Positions 1-8,394 are shown, counted from the first letter of the stretch. The stretch is DNA of 32,405 bases from Pelagibacteraceae bacterium AG-422-B15 (GCA_905182445.1 CAJJBM010000037.1:1-32405), one strand, 5' to 3'. Numbers and translations: made by a program. The notes: generated by a model not told the origin, from the sequence alone.

Positions 1-1015
1 ACTGATTAGAAGAGTTAGTGGTATTGGCATTAGATGCAGAAAAATATCTTTGTTCTTTAGCTCTATGTCCAATATTAGTAATCACATTGGTAGTATCAGA
101 TAGCTGATAGTTGGCACCTGCTAAAACTGATCTTCTATCATGATCTCCGTAATCTTTAACCTGAGTCGTACATGGATTAGTTGATTCTCCACCTTGATAA
201 GCTGCAGTTCTACTAGAAGATAATAAGTTACAAGTTTCATAGGCAATAGCAGAGCCACCATCAATAGACAATACTCTTCTTGGACCAGGGAGAAATTTAT
301 TTTGCTTGCTATCAGCAATATCAATATTTAATTTCATTTGGTCAGCACTATGGTTTATGCGCACTAAAAGATTTTCTTTATCATAATTACCTTCATTTCT
401 ATATGACTGAGAATCAGTTTTTGAACCTGAAAATAAAATTCCTGTATTAGAATTGATAACTAAGGGTGCAGAAAAAGAAGTTTTATAATAATCATAAGAA
501 CCGACTGCTAACGAAACTATGTTAGCACCATCAATTGTATCTTTAGTTACAATATTGATTGCCCCACCAACAGCACCATCACCATAAATAGTAGAAGCCG
601 AACCACCTCTAATTATTTCAATGCGCTCAATTGATTCAAAGGGTATATTCGAAAAATCTACACCTGACATATCAATGTCATTAAGTCTTCTACCATTGAT
701 TAGTATTAATGAATTTCTGCTTGATGACTCACCAAAGCCTCGCATATCAATACTAGTGCTGGTAGAATCTACTCCAGAATTTTGTGATCGAATGGTAATG
801 CCAGAAAGTTTGTTTAATATTTCGGGTATTGTTTTATCTTTAAATTTTTTAATTTCATCACTAGAAATAATTGTAATGTTTGATCCAGCTAAACCAGTTG
901 CTAATCTTGAATAATCAGATGCTTCGGGTGTAATCCAAATTTCCTTCGTATCTGCAGCATGTGCAATTGAGGTTAGTGATAAAAATAAAAAAGTTATTAA
1001 AAGTCGTCTTAACAT
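1..1015 (-). CDS. btuB: TonB-dependent receptor, probable vitamin B12 (BtuB-like) outer membrane receptor; 3' part runs off the left edge
   Basis: Minus-strand reading frame stays open from ATG at 1015 to the window edge: MLRRLLITFLFLSLTSIAHAADTKEIWITPEASDYSRLATGLAGSNITIISSDEIKKFKDKTIPEILNKLSGITIRSQNSG...IDMRGFGESSSRNSLILINGRRLNDIDMSGVDFSNIPFESIERIEIIRGGSASTIYGDGAVGGAINIVTK. This is a signal peptide plus TonB plug domain. RBS-like AAGGAG precedes the ATG. B12 specificity is inferred from the upstream cobalamin riboswitch. Absent from the ORF track because no stop lies in the window. Confidence 0.85.
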   Translation of the reverse strand, partial: MLRRLLITFLFLSLTSIAHAADTKEIWITPEASDYSRLATGLAGSNITIISSDEIKKFKDKTIPEILNKLSGITIRSQNSGVDSTSTSIDMRGFGESSSRNSLILINGRRLNDIDMSGVDFSNIPFESIERIEIIRGGSASTIYGDGAVGGAINIVTKDTIDGANIVSLAVGSYDYYKTSFSAPLVINSNTGILFSGSKTDSQSYRNEGNYDKENLLVRINHSADQMKLNIDIADSKQNKFLPGPRRVLSIDGGSAIAYETCNLLSSSRTAAYQGGESTNPCTTQVKDYGDHDRRSVLAGANYQLSDTTNVITNIGHRAKEQRYFSASNANTTNSSNQ

Positions 1016-1155
1016 AGTTGCTCCTTGGCCTAAGCCAGTTTGTAGTGCAACGAAAATGAGAATTATCCTCAAGAATCGTAGCGGTTTATAACAAAAATCA
1101 CCGCTAACGCTTAAGTCCAATTGATTTCACCGATCAAATGAGGATGATTGTACTC

Positions 1156-1308
1156 TATTGGCAGGTCTCCTGACTTACAAATCATAACTTAAACAAACCT
1201 TCCCGATAAATCAGTGGTATATTATGTTTAAGCTCCTTGCTTACAGTTGCGGGAACAGTTATGGAATTAAACCATATTCCCTATTAATCACTTTGCAGCG
1301 AACCAATA
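1156..1308 (-). ncRNA. Cobalamin (B12) riboswitch
   Basis: The minus strand reads TATTGG..GGTTCGCTGC..AATAGGGAATATGGTTTAATTCCATAACTGTTCCCGCAACTGTAAGC..CCACTG..CGGGAAGG..GTAAGTCAGGAGACCTGCCAATA. It carries the hallmark B12-box AGTCAGGAGACCTGCC plus the upstream conserved blocks. A perfect 6-bp P1 (TATTGG at 1308-1303 with CCAATA at 1161-1156) closes the element. It lies upstream of the TonB receptor on the same strand. Confidence 0.93.
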
Positions 1309-1349
1309 AAACTATATTTATATAATAACTATAAAATAACAATAAAAAA

Positions 1350-2858
1350 ATGAACGTATTTAAAAATCAATCTTCATTAGAATTTAATTTTGATGAAAAA
1401 TTAGATCCTACTGTAATTTCTCCATATGGATTTCGTGAGTATGATGCACGATGGCTATTTCCTGATGATGTAAATCAACAAGGTTTAGAAATTTTTGGTT
1501 TTAGTTTAGGTACCTATATTTCGAATCGAGTTAAACTAGGGGCTTCTGTGGTCATTGGTCATGATTACCGATCTTACAGTGAAGAAGTTAAACGGCATGT
1601 TGCTAAGGGTTTATTAACTGCAGGATGTGAAGTAATTGATATTGGTTTAGCTCTATCTCCTATGGTTTATTTTGCCCAACATCATTTAGATACAGATGCA
1701 TTAGCGATGATTACAGCTAGTCATAATGATAATGGCTGGACTGGTATAAAGTGTGGAATTGAAAAATCTTTAACTTTTGGACCCGATGAAGTTAATGAAA
1801 TAAAAAAAATTGCCCTTGCTACAAAAGATTTTAAAGCAAAGCATAATGGTACTTATGAATTTAAGCATGATTTAAGACAAGATTACTTAGATTACTTAAC
1901 CCAAGGCTATAAAGTTAAAAATAAGTTAAAAATTGTTGCTGCTTGTGGCAATGGAACCGCAGGAGCATTTGCACCAGATTTACTGCGAACTATTGGTTGT
2001 GAGGTAGTCGAACTACATTGTAGGCTAGATCATTCATTTCCAAACTATAATCCGAATCCTGAAGACATGGTCATGCTTGAAGATATGACTGCAGCAGTAA
2101 AAAACCATCATGCAGATGCTGCTTTTGGTTTTGATGGTGATGGTGATCGACTTGGAATCGTTGATAATCTTGGTGAAGAAATTTTCTCTGACAAGATTGG
2201 CTTGATGCTTGCACGTAATGTTGCTGCTGATTATCCTAATTCAACTTTTGTTATAGATGTAAAATCGACTGGCTTATATTTTCATGATGAATATTTAAAA
2301 GCTCAGAACTGCAAGATTGAAATGTGGAAAACTGGACATTCACATATGAAAAGAAGGGTTCGTGAATTAAATTCTATTTGTGGCTTTGAAAAAAGTGGAC
2401 ATTTCTTTATCAATGAGCCTCTGGGCTTAGGTTTTGATGATGGTCTTAAATCTGCAATTTTAATGGCCAAACTATTAGATGATAATATTGATACCAAGTT
2501 ATCTGAGATGAAATCAAAGCTACCTTTAACATTCCAATCACCAACAATGGCACCCTATTGTGCTGATGATGAAAAATATCAGCTAGTTGAAGGTGTAGCT
2601 AAATCTATTAAAGATAAGGCGAAAAATAATGAAAAAATTGTTGGTCTAGCTATTAAGAATGTACTTACCATTAATGGTGTTAGGTTCGAATTAGAAAATG
2701 GCTCATGGCGTTTAGTTAGAGCGTCATCAAATAAACCATCTCTAGTAGTAGTAATTGAAAGCTTTCAATCTATGGATGAAGTAAAAGCTATTTTTAAATA
2801 TATCAATGAAATTTTAGACGCGACTGGAAAAGTTGGCGAATATGATCAAACCTTATAA
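1350..2858 (+). CDS. Phosphomannomutase/phosphoglucomutase family protein
   Basis: ORF of 502 aa with catalytic serine loop TASHNDNGWTGIK, metal-binding FGFDGDGDRLGIVD and sugar-binding GFEKSGHFF motifs, typical of the alpha-D-phosphohexomutase superfamily. Confidence 0.9.
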   Translation: MNVFKNQSSLEFNFDEKLDPTVISPYGFREYDARWLFPDDVNQQGLEIFGFSLGTYISNRVKLGASVVIGHDYRSYSEEVKRHVAKGLLTAGCEVIDIGLALSPMVYFAQHHLDTDALAMITASHNDNGWTGIKCGIEKSLTFGPDEVNEIKKIALATKDFKAKHNGTYEFKHDLRQDYLDYLTQGYKVKNKLKIVAACGNGTAGAFAPDLLRTIGCEVVELHCRLDHSFPNYNPNPEDMVMLEDMTAAVKNHHADAAFGFDGDGDRLGIVDNLGEEIFSDKIGLMLARNVAADYPNSTFVIDVKSTGLYFHDEYLKAQNCKIEMWKTGHSHMKRRVRELNSICGFEKSGHFFINEPLGLGFDDGLKSAILMAKLLDDNIDTKLSEMKSKLPLTFQSPTMAPYCADDEKYQLVEGVAKSIKDKAKNNEKIVGLAIKNVLTINGVRFELENGSWRLVRASSNKPSLVVVIESFQSMDEVKAIFKYINEILDATGKVGEYDQTL

Positions 2859-2859
2859 T

Positions 2860-3702
2860 TTAGAATAGCCACTCTAAAAATAATCTAATCGACATACAAA
2901 GTATAAAAAAAGCAAAGATCTTATTTAAAGTTTCTTTAGATAAGTAATGTGCAAGCTTAACACCATAAGGCGCAGCTAAAACAGTCATTGGAGATATCAT
3001 CATCAATCCAAGAAAATTTACGTAACCCACACTTAAAGGCAAACTAACATTGTTATAAATTCCAGACAGTACAAAGCCTATAGTTCCCGGTATAGCAATG
3101 ATTGCGCCTATACCTGCTGCTGTTCCAATAGCCTTGTGAATTTCAAAGTTATAAATCTTTAATAGCGGAGTGCTTAGTGAGCCGCCACCAATACCTATAA
3201 TTGTTGATAAGAATCCAATTAGCGAACCATAAATATGTTTTAAATTATTTTTAGGAAAACCATCGGCAAGTTGCCATTCGTCTCGCCAAAAGAAGAATTG
3301 TAAAGCAATAAGAAAAAGTAAGATTGCATAAGTTAACATTAGTGATGAACCGGAAATATTGGAAACAACAAATGCGCCAAAAATAACTCCAACTACTAAT
3401 GATGGAGCAATTAATTTAATAAGATTAAAGTCAACTGCTTTTCTTTTATAGTGAGAGTAAGATGATATTATGGATGTTGGAATAATATTTGCAAGCGATG
3501 TACCAACAGCCAAATGCATACGTGAAGATTCATCAATTTCAGCTAGAGTAAAGATGTAATAAAGTGCTGGTACAATAACTACACCGCCACCAATTCCAAA
3601 TAAACCTGCGATAGCGCCAGCAAATATGCCAGTAGTTAATAGAAGTATTATTAGTAAAACTAATTGATCCGATGGAATGTTATTTAAAATTGTAGAAAAC
3701 AA
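2860..3702 (-). CDS. TauE/SafE-family sulfite exporter-like membrane permease
   Basis: 280 aa, multiple hydrophobic segments, with duplicated glycine-rich motifs GLFGIGGGVVIVPALYY and IGIGGGSLSTPLL characteristic of TauE/SafE. Confidence 0.85.
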   Translation of the reverse strand: MFSTILNNIPSDQLVLLIILLLTTGIFAGAIAGLFGIGGGVVIVPALYYIFTLAEIDESSRMHLAVGTSLANIIPTSIISSYSHYKRKAVDFNLIKLIAPSLVVGVIFGAFVVSNISGSSLMLTYAILLFLIALQFFFWRDEWQLADGFPKNNLKHIYGSLIGFLSTIIGIGGGSLSTPLLKIYNFEIHKAIGTAAGIGAIIAIPGTIGFVLSGIYNNVSLPLSVGYVNFLGLMMISPMTVLAAPYGVKLAHYLSKETLNKIFAFFILCMSIRLFLEWLF

Positions 3703-3739
3703 ATTTTTACCAATGATTAAAAGCTATTATAGCTTAATT

Positions 3740-4996
3740 TTATTTGCCTGAAGGTAGCTCATTAAAAGGCTTAATTTTATCTTCACGTGTATCTTGAGGA
3801 AGTCCAAGTACTCTTTCGGCAATAATATTTCTTAATACCTCGTCAGTACCCCCAGCTATACGCATCGCGGTTGAAAACAGTAGACCATTTTGAAATACAT
3901 TATTTAGAATAGCATTTTGTTCATCAAGTACATATCCACCCATATCCATTAAATCTAATGCATAAGAAGACACATCTTGCATTTTTGAAGCAGTAACTAA
4001 CTTACTAATTGATAGTTCTGGACCTGGTGTTTGACCTTTTGATAATGCAGTAATACTTCGATATTTTGTGTACTTCAAACCTCTTGATTGAACATACCAA
4101 TCTGCCATTTTTTGTCTAACTTCACTGTTATTAATAGCAAGGCCATCTTCTACTTCTAAATCTCTAGTGATTTCAAAAATTTCATCAAAGTCTAAGCCTG
4201 CAGGATCACCTACAGCGAGTCTTTCATTCATTAGTGTTGTTAAAGAAACTTTCCAACCATCGCCTTCATTACCTAAGCGTTGAGAGTCAGGAATACGCAC
4301 ATCGTTGAAAAAAACTTCATTAAAATTAGACGAACCAGATATTTGTTCAATTGGTTTAACTTCAATTCCAGGAGTTTTCATATCTAAGAAAAAATAGGTT
4401 AAGCCTTTATGTTTTAATGCACTAGGATCAGATCGCGCAACAATCATTCCATAATCAGCAAAGTGAGCACCAGAGGTCCAAACCTTTTGACCATTTAAAA
4501 CCCATTCATCACCATCTTTTTCAGCTTTCATTTTGATACCAGCTAAGTCTGAGCCAGCAGAAGGTTCTGAGAATAATTGACACCAAATTTCTTCACCATT
4601 TAACATCTTTGGTAGATACTTAACTTTATCTTCATCTTTTCCCCAAACCATCATAGTGGGACCAAGCATGCCAATACCAATTTCAAAATAACCAGAGTGC
4701 ACAAAATAATTTAGTTCTTCTTGTTGATAAATAACTTGCTCTATTGGAGTTCCACCTAACCCACCAAATTCTTTTGGCCACAATATTCCAGCAAAGCCAG
4801 CTTCAGCTTTTTTAGCTTGCCAAATTTTAGCATCTTGTAGTGCTTTTATCTGAGCTTCTTTTCCTCTAAGAGTTTCGGGTGCAGCCGCATTTGCAGAAGT
4901 TGATTTTGAGCTTGCTCTTTTTTTTGCATTTTTATCTAAAAATTCACGTACCTTAACTCTAAAGTCTGCTTCTTTTTGATTGTCATTAAAATCCAT
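3740..4996 (-). CDS. Acyl-CoA dehydrogenase family protein
   Basis: 418 aa. Motifs WCQLFSEPSAGSDLAGIKMKAEKDGDEWVLNGQKVWTSGAHFADYGMIVARSD and RIAGGTDEVLRNIIAERVLGLP are typical of ACAD/FadE proteins. Confidence 0.92.
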   Translation of the reverse strand: MDFNDNQKEADFRVKVREFLDKNAKKRASSKSTSANAAAPETLRGKEAQIKALQDAKIWQAKKAEAGFAGILWPKEFGGLGGTPIEQVIYQQEELNYFVHSGYFEIGIGMLGPTMMVWGKDEDKVKYLPKMLNGEEIWCQLFSEPSAGSDLAGIKMKAEKDGDEWVLNGQKVWTSGAHFADYGMIVARSDPSALKHKGLTYFFLDMKTPGIEVKPIEQISGSSNFNEVFFNDVRIPDSQRLGNEGDGWKVSLTTLMNERLAVGDPAGLDFDEIFEITRDLEVEDGLAINNSEVRQKMADWYVQSRGLKYTKYRSITALSKGQTPGPELSISKLVTASKMQDVSSYALDLMDMGGYVLDEQNAILNNVFQNGLLFSTAMRIAGGTDEVLRNIIAERVLGLPQDTREDKIKPFNELPSGK

Positions 4997-5003
4997 AATA
5001 TAC

Positions 5004-6134
5004 CTATGTTATATTTCTTTTCTCTAAATTAGAAATTAAATTTTCTTTCCATTTTCTAATACTTCCCAAGTTTAATGAAAGTAACTTTGATCTTCTATAA
5101 AATAAATGACAATCATATTCCCAAGTAAAGCCAACTCCACCATGGATCTGAATATTTTCTTTTGAAGCATAGTGAAATGCGTCTGTAGCACTTACTCTTG
5201 CGCCTGCCGCTGCTACTGGTAATTCCATGGAATCAGTACTTAGTGCCCATGCACCATAGTAGGCATTAGACTTAGCTAATTCATTTTTAACATACATGTC
5301 AGCCATTTTATGTTTTAGAGCCTGAAAAGAACCAATTGGTTTACCAAATGCATAACGCTCGATTGAATATTTCTTTGCTTCATCTAAAGCGACTTGTGCT
5401 CCACCAACTTGTTCAAATGCAAATAATACGGCTGCTCGATTTAAAATATTTTCGATCATTGACCAACCTTCGCCTTTTTCCCCCAAAGGACTACAAGACG
5501 CATCATTAAATTCAATTTCACTTGAAGGTCTAGTAGGATCAAGAGTATCGAGAAGTTTTTCTTTCACTCCATCTTGATTAGTTTCAACAATATATAGCGA
5601 TAGAGAATTATGATTTTGATTATTATCAGAATTTGCAGCTACAATTAGTACATCTGCTACTTGACCATCACTTACAGGCAATTTTTTTCCACTTAATTTA
5701 TTATTTTCTACTTTAGAATTTAAATTGTTAGCTCTAGGGGATCCTTTTGTTTCTGGAAAAGCAAACGATCCTATAAATTCACCAGATGCTATTTTTGGTA
5801 AATACTGTTTCTTTTGCTCATCTGACCCATATGCTTTTAAAAATTCAGCAAAGATATAAATAGAAGAAGAAAATGGAATTGGTGCAAGTGATCGCCCTAA
5901 TTCTTCTGCAATTACACATAGCTCAAGCATGCCTAACCCTAAGCCACCATACTCTTCTGGAATAGCGGTAGCAGTCCAACCCATGTCAACAACTTGTTGC
6001 CAAAGTTCTTTTGAATATTGATTATTATTATTATCTAAAACAGATCTAACTAATTTTCTTGAACATTTATCAGTTAAGAATTTCCTAGCCTGTTCTTGTA
6101 AAAGCTTTTGATCATCTGAGAAGTCAAAATTCAT
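5004..6134 (-). CDS. Acyl-CoA dehydrogenase family protein (second, divergent subunit-like ACAD)
   Basis: 376 aa. N-terminus MNFDFSDDQKLLQEQARKFL, plus EEYGGLGLGMLELCVIAEELGR and C-terminal RYAFGKPIGSFQALKHKMADMYV...IQIHGGVGFTWEYDCHLFYRR. Confidence 0.9.
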   Translation of the reverse strand: MNFDFSDDQKLLQEQARKFLTDKCSRKLVRSVLDNNNNQYSKELWQQVVDMGWTATAIPEEYGGLGLGMLELCVIAEELGRSLAPIPFSSSIYIFAEFLKAYGSDEQKKQYLPKIASGEFIGSFAFPETKGSPRANNLNSKVENNKLSGKKLPVSDGQVADVLIVAANSDNNQNHNSLSLYIVETNQDGVKEKLLDTLDPTRPSSEIEFNDASCSPLGEKGEGWSMIENILNRAAVLFAFEQVGGAQVALDEAKKYSIERYAFGKPIGSFQALKHKMADMYVKNELAKSNAYYGAWALSTDSMELPVAAAGARVSATDAFHYASKENIQIHGGVGFTWEYDCHLFYRRSKLLSLNLGSIRKWKENLISNLEKRNIT

Positions 6135-6143
6135 TTTAATGAA

Positions 6144-6752
6144 CTAGATTTCTTCTTGATCACTGTTTGCTGGAGCTTCATCTTCAGGAGTTATTATTTC
6201 TTCCATAACTACTTCTTCAGTTGCTGCTTCTTCCATAACTACTTCTTCAGTTGCTGCTTCTTCCATAACTACTTCTTCAGTTGCTGCTACTTCTTCAGTT
6301 GCTGCTACTTCTTCAGTTGCTGCTACTTCTTCAGTTGCTGCTACTTCTTCAGTTGCTGCTACTTCTTCATCAACAGATTCTAATTTTAATGCAGGCTTTG
6401 GAATTCGTGCAGTGAATTTTCTAGAGGCTGGTTTTTCCATCTCTGATTTTGAAAGTCCACCTTGGTACATTTGTCTAAACGTATCATTAGATGTTTCGTC
6501 AGTTTCAATTTCTTCTTCAACATAATCTGGAATTAAACGTAGTTTATCAATTATGCTATTGCTCAATTCTTCTTCTGTGACTTTTCTCTCAGCAATTTCT
6601 CTAAGTGCAATTACTGGTTTTTTGTCATTTTCAGCATCTACAGCTGGAGCTGCACCACGTCCAAGTTGTACCGCACGCTCTTTAGCTAATATTACTAAAT
6701 CATATTGGTTATTAACGATATCGATGCAATCTTCTACAGTTATTCGAGCCAT
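6144..6752 (-). CDS. rpoZ: DNA-directed RNA polymerase subunit omega with a long repetitive acidic C-terminal extension
   Basis: The N-terminus [63 protein letters not shown] is a clear RpoZ. The ORF-track start (6812) adds about 20 upstream residues; the conserved MARITVEDC start maps to 6752. The C-terminus is a repetitive AATEEV / [10 protein letters not shown] tail. Confidence 0.9.
   Translation of the reverse strand: MARITVEDCIDIVNNQYDLVILAKERAVQLGRGAAPAVDAENDKKPVIALREIAERKVTEEELSNSIIDKLRLIPDYVEEEIETDETSNDTFRQMYQGGLSKSEMEKPASRKFTARIPKPALKLESVDEEVAATEEVAATEEVAATEEVAATEEVAATEEVVMEEAATEEVVMEEAATEEVVMEEIITPEDEAPANSDQEEI
6198..6359. repeat. In-frame compound tandem repeat within rpoZ: 3 x 30 bp followed by 4 x 18 bp, plus a partial copy
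   Basis: Plus-strand unit TTCTTCCATAACTACTTCTTCAGTTGCTGC repeats at 6198, 6228 and 6258. Unit TACTTCTTCAGTTGCTGC repeats at 6288, 6306, 6324 and 6342. The copies are identical by eye. Confidence 0.95.
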
Positions 6753-6869
6753 AATTTTTATATATATATTGAAGTTAGAAGGTGTTTTTATTGATTTATA
6801 GGAAAAAATCAAGCAAATCTATCTTATTGAAATGAATTAATATATTAAGTACTGAAATACCTCAAGATA

Positions 6870-7073
6870 ATGAAAAAAAAAATATCAAATAATTACAGTC
6901 CATGTGTAAAAATTTGCAAATATGACCAAAATTTTATGAATGAAATGGTCTGTATTGGTTGTTTTCGAGAACGATCAGAAATTACAAATTGGATACGAAT
7001 GACATTGACTGAGAAAGAAGATGCATTAATTGATATAGAAGAAAGAAAAAAAGAATTTGTTAAGCATGAATAG
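6870..7073 (+). CDS. DUF1289-type small Cys-rich protein
   Basis: 67 aa: SPCVKICKYDQ..MVCIGCFRERSEITNWIRMTLTEKEDAL. The C..C..CxGC..R..EI..W pattern is characteristic of the DUF1289 family. Confidence 0.8.
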   Translation: MKKKISNNYSPCVKICKYDQNFMNEMVCIGCFRERSEITNWIRMTLTEKEDALIDIEERKKEFVKHE

Positions 7074-7491
7074 CATTGTATGGAATTGTATTAAGACTTG
7101 GAAAGAGAGTGCCTATAATACTTTATGGTGCTTAATTGGATGTAGCATTGGTGACTTTGGTACTATTTTTTATTTTCAAAGTATTGAACATTCATTATCA
7201 ATTTATTTAGTCATGGTCTTGGCAATTATTAATGGTCTAATTACTAGTGTCATATTAGAAACTTTCATATTAGCTAAAAAAATGAAGTTTAAAGATGCTT
7301 TAAAAACTGCACTCGGTATGAGCTTTATCAGCATGATCGCTATGGAGATTTCTATGAATCTTACGGATCTTATTTTCGCAAAAGGTATGATCACTTGGTG
7401 GGTAATTCCTATAATGCTGGCGGCAGGATTTCTTACTCCTTGGCCTTACAATTATTGGCGATTAAAAAAATATGGTATTGCTTGTCACTAA
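7066..7491 (+). CDS. DUF4396-like membrane protein
   Basis: Begins with MNSIVWNCIKTWKESAYNTLWCLIGCSIGDFG; several hydrophobic helices and C-terminal FLTPWPYNYWRLKKYGIACH. ATG at 7066 is preferred over the TTG at 7057. It overlaps the end of the upstream CDS. Confidence 0.65.
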   Translation: MNSIVWNCIKTWKESAYNTLWCLIGCSIGDFGTIFYFQSIEHSLSIYLVMVLAIINGLITSVILETFILAKKMKFKDALKTALGMSFISMIAMEISMNLTDLIFAKGMITWWVIPIMLAAGFLTPWPYNYWRLKKYGIACH

Positions 7492-8355
7492 ATGTTTGAG
7501 TTTCAAATACCTTACAAAAAGAACTATTTTCATGCTTACGGAATTAATTATGAATTAAACCAACCAGCAATATATTTTTCACATGCCAATGGCTTTAATG
7601 GCTTAGCTTATAAAACACTATTAAATAAAATCTCTACTAATCAAAAAATTATTTCCTATGACTTACGTGGCCATGGTAAATCTACTGTTCCAGCTGAACC
7701 AGAAAAATTAAAATCTTGGCGACGATATAGTGATGATTTAATAAATATTCTTGAAAAAAATAATGGACCCTCAATTTTAATTGGTCATTCCTTGGGTGGA
7801 ACAACAAGCTTATTAGTGGCATTTGAGCGACCAGAACTAGTTTCAAAAATTATATTAATAGATCCTGTTTTATTACCACTAACCTATTGGCTCGGCACTA
7901 AAGCAATTCAATCAATTGGTTTGATAGAAAAAATTCATCCGATGGTAAGAGGAGCGCTAATAAGAAAAAAAACTTGGACAAGCAAAGAAGAAGCTTTCAA
8001 GTATTTTTCTGGTAAAAAATTATTTAGCAAAATAATACCTGAGGCAATTAATGATTATATTGATGGTGGCATAAAGAAGGTTGATAAAAATTTATTTGAA
8101 CTAAATTGTGATCCAAAATGGGAAGCAGCTAACTTTAAGCTTACTTCAGGGGGAACTTGGTTTAATCTAAAAAAATCTGATATTTCAACCAAGGTAATTC
8201 TCACACCTGATAGTTTCGTATGTAGCAAAAGTTCACAAAAAAAATTGAGACGGAGTATGTCAAAAATAGAGTTTGTGACCTTAGAAAATACTACTCATAT
8301 GCTGCCACTTGAAGATATAGATGGTGTAGGTAATGAGATATTAAGCTTTTTATAG
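7492..8355 (+). CDS. Alpha/beta hydrolase
   Basis: 287 aa. YDLRGHGKST, nucleophile elbow LIGHSLGGTTSLL, and C-terminal catalytic-His context ENTTHMLPLED. Confidence 0.88.
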   Translation: MFEFQIPYKKNYFHAYGINYELNQPAIYFSHANGFNGLAYKTLLNKISTNQKIISYDLRGHGKSTVPAEPEKLKSWRRYSDDLINILEKNNGPSILIGHSLGGTTSLLVAFERPELVSKIILIDPVLLPLTYWLGTKAIQSIGLIEKIHPMVRGALIRKKTWTSKEEAFKYFSGKKLFSKIIPEAINDYIDGGIKKVDKNLFELNCDPKWEAANFKLTSGGTWFNLKKSDISTKVILTPDSFVCSKSSQKKLRRSMSKIEFVTLENTTHMLPLEDIDGVGNEILSFL

Positions 8356-8394
8356 ATAATATAAATATCTACAAAATTTTTCACAAATAAGTTA

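Noticed and set aside
121-324. Minus-strand 67-aa ORF
   Set aside because: Lies in another frame within the TonB receptor CDS, which has clear homology features.
621-914. Plus-strand 97-aa ORF
   Set aside because: Antisense to the TonB receptor plug domain; no domain features.
1079-1106. Hairpin as an intrinsic Rho-independent terminator
   Set aside because: No U-tract follows the stem on the minus strand, so it was kept only as a possible leader structure.
6156-6383. Plus-strand ORF encoding [10 protein letters not shown] repeats
   Set aside because: It is the antisense reading of the rpoZ repeat array; the low-complexity peptide is a by-product of the repeat.
6553-6801. Plus-strand 82-aa ORF opposite rpoZ
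   Set aside because: Antisense to the conserved RpoZ N-terminal domain, with no recognisable domain of its own.
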